A stretch of DNA of 64,000 nucleotides from Pseudoteredinibacter isoporae (GTDB lineage Bacteria; Pseudomonadota; Gammaproteobacteria; Pseudomonadales; Cellvibrionaceae): assembly GCF_011602085.1 (NCBI RefSeq), contig NZ_JAAONY010000002.1:1302001-1366000 (forward strand). The letters are read 5' to 3'. The notes beneath the pieces are model-generated. The model did not search any database. It was not told the origin of the DNA and saw nothing but the letters and a program-made list of their open reading frames with translations. Positions 18,455 through 27,147 of this stretch are shown here, piece by piece. The position numbers were made by a program, and so were the translations under genes. Position 1 is the first letter of the stretch. Every line of letters starts with the position of its first letter.

Positions 18455-20386
18455 ATGAAGACGCTTTCACAGGTTATAACTTCACCTGCAAACTGCTATA
18501 ACTTTCTTTCATTTGCAGTATTAGCGAGCAGCCTAATGACGGCCGCCCCTTCTCACGCCAATGCGGAGCGAGAGCTTCTCTGGGGCGATACTCATCTGCA
18601 CACTTCCTATTCCTTTGATGCGTATTTGAATCAAAATAAATCCGCCGATCCTGATACAGCTTATCGCTGGGCCAAAGGCCAATGGGTCACTCACCCATAC
18701 ACAAAAGCGCGCATACGCATTAACACGCCTCTGGATTTTCTGGTGGTTTCCGATCATGCGGAAGTGATGGGGGTACTGAAACATATCAATGAAAACGAAG
18801 GTGGTTTGGGCGATATGGGCTGGTGGGGCAATTTAAAACGCTGGCTCTCCATCAAAGTCATTCGCAGTGCTATTGAAGACGGCACCGGAGCCGAGGTGTT
18901 CCTGGATGCCCTGCCCAAGAAATTACACTACCCGGGAAAAGACCCGGTTCTGGACCCGGGCAACCCGGTACCAAACGATATTCTGGGCGATACTCGTGAG
19001 GTTGAAGTGCAAACCTGGCACGCGATTGTGGATTCCGCAGAACGTCATAATCAACCCGGAAAGTTCACCACGTTTATGGGTTGGGAATGGAGCTCCATTC
19101 CTGCTGGTGCCAATATTCACCGAATTGTATTGAGCCCCAGCAGTGGCGAACAGGCAAAGCAATACAAACCTTTCAGCTTTATTGACAGCCCCTACCCGGA
19201 AGATCTCTGGGCCTGGTTGGACAAAACTCAAAAAGAAACCGGCAGCGAATTTATTGCGATTCCGCACAATTCCAATATCTCCAAGGGCTATATGTTCGAC
19301 GAAAAAACTCTGCGGCGGGAAGACATTACAGCGGACTACGCACGCACCCGTATGGAGTGGGAACCCATTGTTGAAATCACCCAAATAAAAGGCGACTCCG
19401 AAGCACACCCCAGCTTATCTCCGGATGACCAATTCGCCGGTTTCGAACCCTTCGATTACTACCTGCAAACCGGCGAGGAAGCCTACAAGGCACGCCCCGG
19501 CGATTATGTGCGCACGGCATTAGGCCGGGGCCTGGCGCTGGAAAACAAAACCGGTGTGAACCCTTATAAATTTGGTGTCATCGGCTCAACCGATGCCCAC
19601 ACGGGATTAGCGTCCGCAGAGGAAGAAAATTTTTGGGGCAAGATGGCCTACGATTCCATTCCCGGCAACAAAGCCGGCGGCGCGTTTTCCAGCGACGGTG
19701 GCCCTAAAGGCTGGGACATGGCCGCTCAGGGTTTAGCCGCCGTTTGGGCAGATGGCAATGATCGTCAAAGTATTTTCCAGGCCATGCGTCGCAAAGAGGT
19801 TTATGCCAGCACCGGCCCTCGCATGAGCGTACGCTTTTTTGCCGGCTGGGGTTTTAATGAAGCCGATGTTCACGCTGAGAACTTCCCGGAACGGGGTTAT
19901 CAAGGCGGTGTTCCCATGGGAGGCGACTTATATCAGGCTGAACCCGGTAAAGCGCCGCGCTTTATTATTCGCGCAGCCATGGACCCGAAATCAAAACCTC
20001 TGGAACGAATCGAAGTGATTAAAGGCTGGCTCGACACCGACGGCAATAATCATGAGCGCATCTATACCGTGGCCGCTTCCGATAATCGCGAACTTCCCGA
20101 ACGCGGACAGCTCGCTGCCGCCGAAGCAAGCCTGCTGAAAAACGGGGATATTGAAAGTAATGTTGAAGGCGCCAGAGAGCTGCTGGCCTACTGGCAGGAC
20201 CCGGACTTCAACGCCAATCAAAAGGCCTTTTACTATCTACGCGTTTTCCAAACACCCAGCATGCGCCACTCTGCGATGGATGCCCAATCCCTTCAAACAG
20301 AGGCCAAGGGCTTCCCGGAACTGATACAGGAACGCGCCTACAGCTCTGCCGTTTGGTATAACCCGGGGCCCGCGCAAAACAACTGA
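18455..20386 (+). CDS. Secreted DUF3604 (PHP-like) protein
   Basis: A 643-residue exported protein of the DUF3604 family. The N-terminal signal peptide runs to about residue 37 (APSHANAE). The mature part starts with the PHP-like metal motif [16 protein letters not shown] (His-x-His), then [30 protein letters not shown] and [20 protein letters not shown]. These are His/Asp ligands arranged as in PHP-family phosphoesterases. [22 protein letters not shown] is also conserved in the family. No reaction is established; marine gammaproteobacteria often carry several copies. Transaldolase follows after about 100 bp and a strong hairpin, so cotranscription is uncertain. Confidence 0.88.
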   Translation: MKTLSQVITSPANCYNFLSFAVLASSLMTAAPSHANAERELLWGDTHLHTSYSFDAYLNQNKSADPDTAYRWAKGQWVTHPYTKARIRINTPLDFLVVSDHAEVMGVLKHINENEGGLGDMGWWGNLKRWLSIKVIRSAIEDGTGAEVFLDALPKKLHYPGKDPVLDPGNPVPNDILGDTREVEVQTWHAIVDSAERHNQPGKFTTFMGWEWSSIPAGANIHRIVLSPSSGEQAKQYKPFSFIDSPYPEDLWAWLDKTQKETGSEFIAIPHNSNISKGYMFDEKTLRREDITADYARTRMEWEPIVEITQIKGDSEAHPSLSPDDQFAGFEPFDYYLQTGEEAYKARPGDYVRTALGRGLALENKTGVNPYKFGVIGSTDAHTGLASAEEENFWGKMAYDSIPGNKAGGAFSSDGGPKGWDMAAQGLAAVWADGNDRQSIFQAMRRKEVYASTGPRMSVRFFAGWGFNEADVHAENFPERGYQGGVPMGGDLYQAEPGKAPRFIIRAAMDPKSKPLERIEVIKGWLDTDGNNHERIYTVAASDNRELPERGQLAAAEASLLKNGDIESNVEGARELLAYWQDPDFNANQKAFYYLRVFQTPSMRHSAMDAQSLQTEAKGFPELIQERAYSSAVWYNPGPAQNN

Positions 20387-20426
20387 CAGGTTTCTGCCCT
20401 AAAAGCTATGGTAGTATCAGGAGAGA

Positions 20427-20455
20427 ATCGGGCAATTGTTATTCAATTGCCCGAT
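20427..20455. terminator. 12-bp perfect hairpin between DUF3604 and tal genes
   Basis: ATCGGGCAATTG (20427-20438) and its exact complement (20444-20455) flank a 5-base loop. There is no T-run on either side, so it is not a classical intrinsic terminator. It may be a Rho-assisted terminator, an mRNA 3'-end stabiliser for the DUF3604 transcript, or a leader structure of tal, whose start is 33 bp downstream. Confidence 0.5.
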
Positions 20456-20487
20456 ACAGCAACACCATAGCAAGGAACCTGTATTCC

Positions 20488-21420
20488 ATGAGCACAAGCA
20501 AACTCGAACAACTGAAAAGCATGACCGATGTGGTGGCAGACACCGGGGACATTGAAGCCATCGCCAAATACCAGCCACTGGACGCCACAACCAATCCTTC
20601 GCTGGTCTATAAAGCCGCACAGCTGGCGCAGTATCAGGAACTGATCAAAGAAGCCGTTGCTGCCGGTAACTCTCCCCAAGCCGCCGCGGACTACCTCGCG
20701 GTGAGCCTGGGTAAAGAAATTTTGAAAATCATCCCCGGTCGTATTTCCACCGAGGTCGACGCCCGCCTGTCTTTTGACCGCGACGCGACTGTGGCCAAAG
20801 CCAGGCAGCTGATTGAACAGTACGCCAAATTCGATGTTGACCCCGACCGGGTTCTGATCAAAATCGCCTCAACCTGGGAAGGCATTCAAGCCGCCAAACA
20901 ACTGGAAGCCGAAGGGATTCAGTGTAACCTCACACTGCTGTTCAGCTTTGCCCAGGCCCGCGCCTGTGCCGATGCCGGCGTGACCTTGATTTCTCCCTTT
21001 GTTGGCCGCATCTTGGATTGGTACAAGCAGCAGAATCCTGATCAGGACCTTACTGGCGCCAATGACCCCGGCGTTCAGTCCGTTAGCCGCATTTACAATT
21101 ACTACAAACAGCATGGCTACGGTACGATTGTGATGGGCGCGAGTTTCCGCAACACCCAGGAAATTGAAGAACTCGCCGGCTGTGACCGATTAACCATCAG
21201 CCCGGCGCTGCTGGAATCGCTCAGTCAGGATCATTCTGCGCTGGAACGCCGTCTAAGCAATGACGGAAACAAGAAGCTGGACAAAGAGTCGGCTCTCAGC
21301 GAAGCCCAATTCCGCTTTGAGAGTAATCAGGATGCCATGGCGACCGAGAAACTCGCCGAGGGCATTCGCAACTTTATCCTTGATCAGGAGAAGCTGGAGG
21401 CTCTGCTAGCACAAAAATAA
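20488..21420 (+). CDS. tal: Transaldolase
   Basis: Transfers a dihydroxyacetone unit between sedoheptulose-7-phosphate and glyceraldehyde-3-phosphate in the non-oxidative pentose phosphate pathway. Its 310 residues match the TalB subclass. Motifs are [15 protein letters not shown] at about 30-45 with the conserved Asp, [14 protein letters not shown], the Schiff-base Lys region [35 protein letters not shown], and [13 protein letters not shown]. Helper AAGGAA lies before the ATG at 20488. It is followed 22 bp later by the TerB-like gene on the same strand. Confidence 0.96.
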   Translation: MSTSKLEQLKSMTDVVADTGDIEAIAKYQPLDATTNPSLVYKAAQLAQYQELIKEAVAAGNSPQAAADYLAVSLGKEILKIIPGRISTEVDARLSFDRDATVAKARQLIEQYAKFDVDPDRVLIKIASTWEGIQAAKQLEAEGIQCNLTLLFSFAQARACADAGVTLISPFVGRILDWYKQQNPDQDLTGANDPGVQSVSRIYNYYKQHGYGTIVMGASFRNTQEIEELAGCDRLTISPALLESLSQDHSALERRLSNDGNKKLDKESALSEAQFRFESNQDAMATEKLAEGIRNFILDQEKLEALLAQK

Positions 21421-21442
21421 CCCCTTATAGAAAGCAGCTACT

Positions 21443-21892
21443 ATGTTTGATTTTTTTAAAGAACTGTTTGAAGGTTCCTGCGAAGGTGCGGAGGAAGTCA
21501 ATGCAGAAGATAATTTGCACTTGGCGGCCGCCGCGCTGCTCATCGAAATTGCCGTTTCCGACGAGCATTTTTGTGAAGACGAGTTAAAAGCGCTGGAAAA
21601 AATTCTGAACGGTAAGATGGGCATATCCCAACCCAAGCTGGACAGCATTATCGAACAGGCCAAAGCCGAGCAAGGTGACGCTACGTCGATTCACCAGTTC
21701 ACCACTCTGTTGAACCAGCATTACAGCCCGGTACAGAAACGCGATCTGGTTCAATATATGTGGCAAATAGCCTATGCCGATGGCAATCTGGATAAATACG
21801 AAGAGTATATGGTTCGAAAAATCGCCGACCTGGTTCATTTGAGCCACAGCGATTTTATTCTGGCCAAAACCAGAGCCAAGCAAGAACTGTAG
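21443..21892 (+). CDS. TerB-family (TerB-like) protein
   Basis: A small acidic, all-helical cytoplasmic protein of 149 residues resembling the TerB fold. The family repeat pattern is seen in AAALLIEIAVSDEHFCEDELKALEKIL and again in MWQIAYADGNLDKYEEYMVRKIADLVHLSHSDF, both with the acidic patch typical of TerB. Members occur in tellurite-resistance and stress operons, but stand-alone copies like this have no defined function. It lies 22 bp after tal and is probably cotranscribed with it; a hairpin follows it. Confidence 0.88.
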   Translation: MFDFFKELFEGSCEGAEEVNAEDNLHLAAAALLIEIAVSDEHFCEDELKALEKILNGKMGISQPKLDSIIEQAKAEQGDATSIHQFTTLLNQHYSPVQKRDLVQYMWQIAYADGNLDKYEEYMVRKIADLVHLSHSDFILAKTRAKQEL

Positions 21893-21934
21893 CTCTGACC
21901 CATGTCAAAACGCTCAAAAGAGCACTATGGCGGT

Positions 21935-21962
21935 GGGCCAGGTACTTAACGGTACCTGACCC
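21935..21962. terminator. Hairpin between convergent TerB-like and sulfatase genes
   Basis: GGGCCAGGTAC (21935-21945) pairs with GTACCTGACCC (21952-21962) with one mismatch and a 6-base loop. Its position between two converging genes suggests a bidirectional transcription end. It lacks a clear T-tract. Confidence 0.5.
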
Positions 21963-21967
21963 AATGT

Positions 21968-23401
21968 TTATTCAGCCGGGCGCTCCGGAAAAACCTTTTC
22001 CTCTGGGCGAGTCCGATAGGCATTAAATATCTTCCTCGCCCGTTGCAACTCCGCTTTGTGTTTCCGCAACACCTCCGGGTGGCGCTCCGCCAGGCTGTAT
22101 TGCTCGCCATCCGCATCATTCATTTTGAACAGCAGATCGTAAGCCCGGTTAAAGCCTGGCAATACATCAAAGTTTGAGAAATCCCCGATTGAGCGACGGT
22201 AATAACTTCGCGTCAGGTATTTCCAGTTTTGGCTGCGAACGGAAACCACATTTTCATTATTAAACAAATACAGAAATTGATGCTGAGCCTGATTGCTCTC
22301 AACAACGGCTAACAGGCTTTTGCCATCAACATCACCTTCCGGGATAGTCAGCCCGGCAGCTTCAGCGAAGGTGGGAAACAAATCAATATTCATACTAATG
22401 GCATCGATTTCTTTGCCACCTTTCAAGCGAGCGGGCCAACTCAAAACCAGAGGAACCCGATAGGCCCCTTCGTAAGTGGAACCCTTTCCGCCTTTTAAGC
22501 CGGCGACACTGCCCTCAAAAAACGGGCCGTTGTCACTGGTAAAAGCAATAATGGTATTGTCATAAAAACCATGAGCTTTCAGGGTTTTGATAATCTCACC
22601 CACGCTCCAATCCAGCTCTTCAACCACATCCCCGTACACACCGGCTTTGGAACGCCCTTGAAATGCTTTCGATGCGTACAAAGGAATATGGGGCATATTG
22701 TGAGAAACGAAAAGAAAGAAAGGTTGGTTTTCGTCTTTACCTGCATCGCTGCCCGCCCCCACATCGCTTTTAGCTTTCTCTTGTGCCATATCCTGAATAA
22801 AATCGATGGCTTCTTTGCTGTAATTGGACGTCAGCAAACTTTGATCAAGCGGGCCTTGAACTTTTTCTCGACCATCGTATAAAGCAAAGCCTTTCATGTC
22901 GTTGCTGAACGGCGCACCAAAAAACTGATCGAATCCATAGTCCAGCGGATTGTATTCAGGAAAGTTACCCAAATGCCATTTACCCACCATTTTGCTACGA
23001 TAATCTGCGCGCTTCAGCATCGTCGCCAGAGTATCCAGTGATTTTGGCAAACCCCGTTTATCATTAGCGGTTACCACGCCATGGGCCAAGCCAGTGCGTA
23101 CGGGATACATTCCCGTCAACAAACCAGCCCGGGAAGGCGTACAGATATTGGCGCTGGCATAGAACTGACTGAAATTAGCGCCGTCGGCTGCGATGCTATC
23201 GATGTTCGGTGTTTGTATTTTCTCAGCACCATTTACTGAAATATCGCCAAACCCCAGATCGTCCACCAGAATCAACACTATATTGGGCTTGTCAGCATCC
23301 CCCTGCGCAAGGCTCTGCAAACCCCAGCCCTGTAGGCCCAGTACTAACAACAGACTCGCGACAAAACGCATGCGCCCATATTGGAGAAAGCATAAAGACA
23401 T
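21968..23401 (-). CDS. Exported sulfatase, cysteine type
   Basis: Hydrolyses sulfate esters after conversion of the active-site Cys to formylglycine. About 477 residues; an alternative start at 23371 (MRFVASLLLVLGLQGWG) gives a cleaner signal peptide ending LQSLAQ. Motifs are NIVLILVDDLGFGDISVNG with metal-binding Asp pair, the maturation sequence NICTPSRAGLLTG (C-x-P-S-R, Cys about residue 77 from the short start), GKWHLGN, and FTSDNGPFFEGS. The substrate (carbohydrate or other sulfate ester) cannot be told. It lies 91 bp after the last gene of the ten-gene sugar-acid operon on the same strand, and could be a distal member or independent. No maturase gene is in the window. Confidence 0.92.
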   Translation of the reverse strand: MSLCFLQYGRMRFVASLLLVLGLQGWGLQSLAQGDADKPNIVLILVDDLGFGDISVNGAEKIQTPNIDSIAADGANFSQFYASANICTPSRAGLLTGMYPVRTGLAHGVVTANDKRGLPKSLDTLATMLKRADYRSKMVGKWHLGNFPEYNPLDYGFDQFFGAPFSNDMKGFALYDGREKVQGPLDQSLLTSNYSKEAIDFIQDMAQEKAKSDVGAGSDAGKDENQPFFLFVSHNMPHIPLYASKAFQGRSKAGVYGDVVEELDWSVGEIIKTLKAHGFYDNTIIAFTSDNGPFFEGSVAGLKGGKGSTYEGAYRVPLVLSWPARLKGGKEIDAISMNIDLFPTFAEAAGLTIPEGDVDGKSLLAVVESNQAQHQFLYLFNNENVVSVRSQNWKYLTRSYYRRSIGDFSNFDVLPGFNRAYDLLFKMNDADGEQYSLAERHPEVLRKHKAELQRARKIFNAYRTRPEEKVFPERPAE

Positions 23402-23492
23402 GGTGTTACCGAATGAGCAAAAAAACGTTAATGGCTATTCGCATTTTCTACCTATACTTCTGCGATACGACAAAAAATCTGAATGGCGATGA

Positions 23493-24623
23493 CTACGCCA
23501 GAAAGTTACTGATCGCCACACCGATGAAGGTCGCGATGGCGTATCCAAATATGCCACACATAATCCCGGGCGTTATCAGATCACGCCAGCCTTTGGAAAT
23601 AGCGATAGCCGCGGTCACAGCTGGCCCCACCAGAGCGGCGGCAGAAGCGACCAGAGTTTCCTGGAGATTAAAGCCCAAGAGACGACACACAATCAGGGTG
23701 ATCAGCAAGTGCCCCAGAATGATAAACATGCCGTAGAAGAACAAGGTGATAGCCACACCCAGGAAGGAAGACATATCAGTACCGGCACCTGCGACTGCAA
23801 AGAACAAATACATCAATAGCAAACCAGCCTCGAACTCTCCTTCCAACGCCGCCATGGTTTTGGGAAAAATATTGGCAATGGCCAGACTGAATACGGTGAT
23901 AATTAAGAAACTGTATTGCTCGGCCGAATATAACTGAGCTAGAAAATTCGACAGTGCACAGATAGCAAAACTCAGGGCGAGTGCCCCGGACAAATGGGAC
24001 AATTTAAGGGCAGCAACCTTGCCATCGCTGGAAAACTCAGCCTCGTTTTGATTTTCCTCGGCCGATTTACCTTTAAAAAATCGCAGTATCCATTTAACCG
24101 AAGGGATAGCCAACAAGAGCATCAAAGCGAGCATACTGACAATGCTGCTGGCACTGATGGCGGTACTGAATTCCGATTCGCTCATGCCGACCACTTTCGA
24201 GACCGCCAGGAAGTTTACCGCTCCTCCAATAAAACCGCCGCTGTATACCCCGGCAACCTTGGCACCGATATCGCCAAGATTAAAGAGCATAAAACCTACT
24301 ATAGCTGCCAATGTGGTTGCACCTGCCGCCACAAGGAACGCCAGCATAACCCGGCCACTGTCTTTAAATATGCGCCGCAGATTGCTTTTAAACAACAACA
24401 AAGGAATCGCCAGAGGCACCAGGCTTGAGCCAACAAAATCGTAGCTCGACGATTGAAAAGGAATAATGTGGAAATTCGACAGCAGCATGGCGGCCAGGAG
24501 CACCCAAACCACACCGGAAATCTTTCGACCAATTTCCAGTGTATCGATCCAGAACCCCAGACAGGCCAACCCAAGTAATACGGCGTATAACGCCATGACA
24601 TTATCAGCAGGGATAAGACTCAT
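23493..24623 (-). CDS. DUF819 family integral membrane protein, putative permease
   Basis: A 376-residue polytopic inner-membrane protein of the DUF819 (YjcL-like) family with about ten hydrophobic segments. Examples are VMALYAVLLGLACLGFWI at the N-terminus, GVYSGGFIGGAVNFLAVSKVVG, and AAALVGPAVTAAIAISKG near the C-terminus. The paired GGxxNF-type and GPAVTAA-type loops suggest two inverted repeats with re-entrant elements, as in secondary carriers. Its start overlaps the preceding 110-aa gene by 4 bp (ATGA), so they are translationally coupled. As the last gene of the catabolic operon it is the best candidate for the cytoplasmic-membrane importer of the substrate. No transport function is proven for the family. 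Confidence 0.88.
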   Translation of the reverse strand: MSLIPADNVMALYAVLLGLACLGFWIDTLEIGRKISGVVWVLLAAMLLSNFHIIPFQSSSYDFVGSSLVPLAIPLLLFKSNLRRIFKDSGRVMLAFLVAAGATTLAAIVGFMLFNLGDIGAKVAGVYSGGFIGGAVNFLAVSKVVGMSESEFSTAISASSIVSMLALMLLLAIPSVKWILRFFKGKSAEENQNEAEFSSDGKVAALKLSHLSGALALSFAICALSNFLAQLYSAEQYSFLIITVFSLAIANIFPKTMAALEGEFEAGLLLMYLFFAVAGAGTDMSSFLGVAITLFFYGMFIILGHLLITLIVCRLLGFNLQETLVASAAALVGPAVTAAIAISKGWRDLITPGIMCGIFGYAIATFIGVAISNFLA

Positions 24624-24952
24624 GATTGCCTCTTGTTATTATTCAATGTTTCGCGCCAGTAGCGCACCCTGGACTTCAGGAGTTCATCATCTTTTTCCTG
24701 GACATCGCTATTGTCATAGGAAGCCAGAAAACCGTTGTGCGCATCGGCCAACATACAATCCAGCAAATGTTCTGTCAGTTCTGCGGGCGACCAATTCAGC
24801 AGTTCACTCATCGCCATAATCCGGGCCAGCTGATGATCCCGACAGAATAAACTCACCGCCGTTGAACGCTCTTTTGGGGCTATTTCATTTCCACCCCGTT
24901 CCAATACCGCCTGTTGGTTCAGCTTGCGAACAAACTCAAAACTCTCTTTCAT
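24620..24952 (-). CDS. Unknown 110-aa protein inside the sugar-acid operon
   Basis: I do not recognise this protein. It has 110 residues from the ATG at 24952 (MKESFEFVRKLNQQAVLERGG). It is soluble and mostly helical by appearance, with LARIMAMSELLNWSPAELTEHLLDCML in the middle and a charged C-terminus (WRETLNNNKRQS). The start lies inside the end of kdgK (17-bp overlap) and the stop overlaps the DUF819 start by 4 bp. Such double coupling argues that it is a real gene made in step with its neighbours. A role as accessory to the permease or kinase is only a guess from position. The frame extends back to 25120, but that part is the shadow of kdgK. Confidence 0.75.
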   Translation of the reverse strand: MKESFEFVRKLNQQAVLERGGNEIAPKERSTAVSLFCRDHQLARIMAMSELLNWSPAELTEHLLDCMLADAHNGFLASYDNSDVQEKDDELLKSRVRYWRETLNNNKRQS

Positions 24953-25928
24953 AAGCGGCCCCCGAAGGCATTTTTTCCAGGGGCAAAATCGCCCCTCGGT
25001 GCTGAACCACTTGTGCCGCCAGACGTTGGGCATCTCGACAGGCCTGAACCGGGTCAGCACCCTGACAGCGCGCAGCAATATAAGCGGCATTAAAGGAATC
25101 ACCCGCTGCTGTGGTATCAACCAGGGATACCTTCTCTTCTATTCGACAGTCTCGCTGCTGATCCAACCAGAAAGCCAGGCAACCCTCCGCACCTTTTTTC
25201 ACAATCAGTTCTTTGCGCTCACCCCGCTTCAAGCGTTCAATAGCCTCTTGATCCACCTGTTTGGGGTACAGCGCCAATTCATCGTCCAGCGTCGGTAAAG
25301 CGATACGTGATAGCTGATACGCCTTGGAGAACCAATATCGGGCTCGTTCATACTCCGGCCATTGCTTGGGGCGAAAGTTGCTGTCAAAGGCAATCACACC
25401 GCCCTGCTCACAAAACGTCTGGAGAAAATCAAACAACGATTCCAGCTCATTGTCACGAAACAGAGACAAAGTTATGCCGCTGAAGTAAATGAAATCATAA
25501 GCCTGCAATTCGGCGAACAGGGTTTCGCGACGTTCTTCCGTCGCCAGCAATTGCTTTACGGGCGCCTGGCTACGCCAGTAGTGAAAATAACGTTCGCCGG
25601 AATCGTCATTCTCAATGGCATACAGACCTGGCAAACTGGACCGATAGCGATACACCAGCCCACAACCGATGCCCTCAGCCTGCCACTGGCGAATCATCCA
25701 ATCACTGTAGGAATCATCGCCCAAGGCAGTGACATAATCCACATTGAGCCCAAGGCGGGACATATAGATGGCCGAGTTTAATGTATCGCCCCCATAGGAA
25801 ATATTGGCTGACAGGGAATGCGGCTGTGACAGGGAATCGTTCATCGACAATTCCAGCATGCACTCGCCAATTACCGCGACGCGAGCCTGGGGATTGAGAG
25901 CTTCTTGCCAGAGGGAATCCGTTGCCAT
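24936..25928 (-). CDS. kdgK: 2-dehydro-3-deoxygluconokinase (PfkB family)
   Basis: Phosphorylates 2-keto-3-deoxygluconate (KDG) to KDPG with ATP. It is a 330-residue PfkB-family kinase. Near the N-terminus are VAVIGECMLELS and YGGDTLNSAIYMSRLG, the sugar-side motif typical of KDG kinases. The C-terminal signature is VDTTAAGDSFNAAYIAAR with the catalytic Asp; FDSNFRPKQW and KKGAEGCLAFW are also family features. It starts 10 bp after uxuA, the enzyme making its substrate, and the product is used by the KDPG aldolase at 38949. The downstream gene overlaps its end by 17 bp. Confidence 0.93.
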   Translation of the reverse strand: MATDSLWQEALNPQARVAVIGECMLELSMNDSLSQPHSLSANISYGGDTLNSAIYMSRLGLNVDYVTALGDDSYSDWMIRQWQAEGIGCGLVYRYRSSLPGLYAIENDDSGERYFHYWRSQAPVKQLLATEERRETLFAELQAYDFIYFSGITLSLFRDNELESLFDFLQTFCEQGGVIAFDSNFRPKQWPEYERARYWFSKAYQLSRIALPTLDDELALYPKQVDQEAIERLKRGERKELIVKKGAEGCLAFWLDQQRDCRIEEKVSLVDTTAAGDSFNAAYIAARCQGADPVQACRDAQRLAAQVVQHRGAILPLEKMPSGAAYEREF

Positions 25929-25938
25929 AGTGATGCCC

Positions 25939-27123
25939 TTACTGCTCGCCCATGCTGCGTTTCAAGCCGTAAATCAAACCGCGCAATTCCGCCAGGCCTT
26001 TCATGCGCCCTAACATGGAATACCCCGGATTGGTTTTCTTGTGAACATCATCACCCAGTAAATGGCCATGATCCGGTCGCATGGCGATTTCACAATCTTG
26101 TCTACCGGCTGCACGACGGCTTTGCTCTTCTTCCAACAAAACCTTCGTCAGGGCATACATATCGTTGTCGCCCTTGAGGTGTTCCGACTCATAGAAAGAA
26201 CCATCTTCATCGCGCTGCACATTGCGCAGATGAACAAAGTGAATACGAGAGCCAAATTCTTTCGCCATTGCGGGTAAATCATTGTCAGCACGAGAACCGA
26301 ACGAACCTGCGCATAAGGTCAGGCCATTGGTTTCACTGGGGGAAGCTTCGAACAGTGCACGCACATCGTCTGCCGTTGACACCACTCGTGGCAAACCGAA
26401 TAAAGAGAACGGCGGATCATCCGGGTGAATACACAAATTAACCCCAAGACGTTCTGCTTCCGGGACAACCATTTTCAGAAAATCAAACAGATTCTGTTGA
26501 TACTGCTTTTCATCCACTTCCAGAAATTCTTCGATCAATGCCGAAATACTCTGGCGATCATAGGCATCCGAGCCGCCGGGCAATCCGGCAATGATATTGC
26601 TTTCGAGCTGATCTATTTCTTCCTGGGACATCTGGTCCAAGTACTGTTTAGCCGACACGAGTTGCGCATCCGAGTAGCTGTCTTTGGCATTTTTTCGACA
26701 AAGTACATACACATCATAAGCAACAAAAGCATCCATGGAAAAATGCAAAGCGTAGCTTTCATTGTCCAGCTTGTAACGCAGACTGGTTCGCGTCCAATCC
26801 ACGACGGGCATGAAGTTATAGCAAACCGTATGGATGCCGCAACGCGAGAGGTTATCCAAAGTCTGACAATAGGCTTCCATATAAGCTTTTGCGCCAGGGC
26901 GCGCTAATTTGATGTCATCATGAAGCGGGACACTTTCAACCACATTCCATTTCAAGCCCGCCGATTCAATAAGTTGTTTGCGCTCCTGAATATCTTCAAG
27001 CGGCCAAACGTCACCAACAGCAATGTGGTGCAAGGCACTGACCACATGACTGGCACCTGCCTGAACAATGTTCTCCAAACTGACCGGGTCATCAGGCCCG
27101 AACCAACGCCATGATTCCTGCAT
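25939..27123 (-). CDS. uxuA: Mannonate dehydratase
   Basis: Dehydrates D-mannonate to 2-keto-3-deoxygluconate; Fe/Mn-dependent TIM-barrel enzyme. Its 394 residues are the normal length. It opens with MQESWRWFGPDDPVSLENIVQAGA, a strong UxuA signature. Further motifs are VVSALHHI, NVVESVPLHDDIK, CYNFMPVVDWTRT, NLCIHPDDPPFSLFGLPR, GLTLCAGSFGSRADND and the C-terminal AMRPDHGHLLGDD, which carry the metal-binding His/Cys/Asp residues. It lies 24 bp after the aldehyde dehydrogenase and 10 bp before kdgK. The usual partners for glucuronate (UxaC, UxuB) are not in this operon, so where the mannonate comes from is open. Confidence 0.96.
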   Translation of the reverse strand: MQESWRWFGPDDPVSLENIVQAGASHVVSALHHIAVGDVWPLEDIQERKQLIESAGLKWNVVESVPLHDDIKLARPGAKAYMEAYCQTLDNLSRCGIHTVCYNFMPVVDWTRTSLRYKLDNESYALHFSMDAFVAYDVYVLCRKNAKDSYSDAQLVSAKQYLDQMSQEEIDQLESNIIAGLPGGSDAYDRQSISALIEEFLEVDEKQYQQNLFDFLKMVVPEAERLGVNLCIHPDDPPFSLFGLPRVVSTADDVRALFEASPSETNGLTLCAGSFGSRADNDLPAMAKEFGSRIHFVHLRNVQRDEDGSFYESEHLKGDNDMYALTKVLLEEEQSRRAAGRQDCEIAMRPDHGHLLGDDVHKKTNPGYSMLGRMKGLAELRGLIYGLKRSMGEQ

Positions 27124-27147
27124 ATCTACCTCTAACTTATTGCGACA

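Noticed and set aside
24953-25120. N-terminal extension of the 110-aa gene
   Set aside because: This part overlaps kdgK in another frame and reads as its shadow; the ATG at 24952 is a better start.
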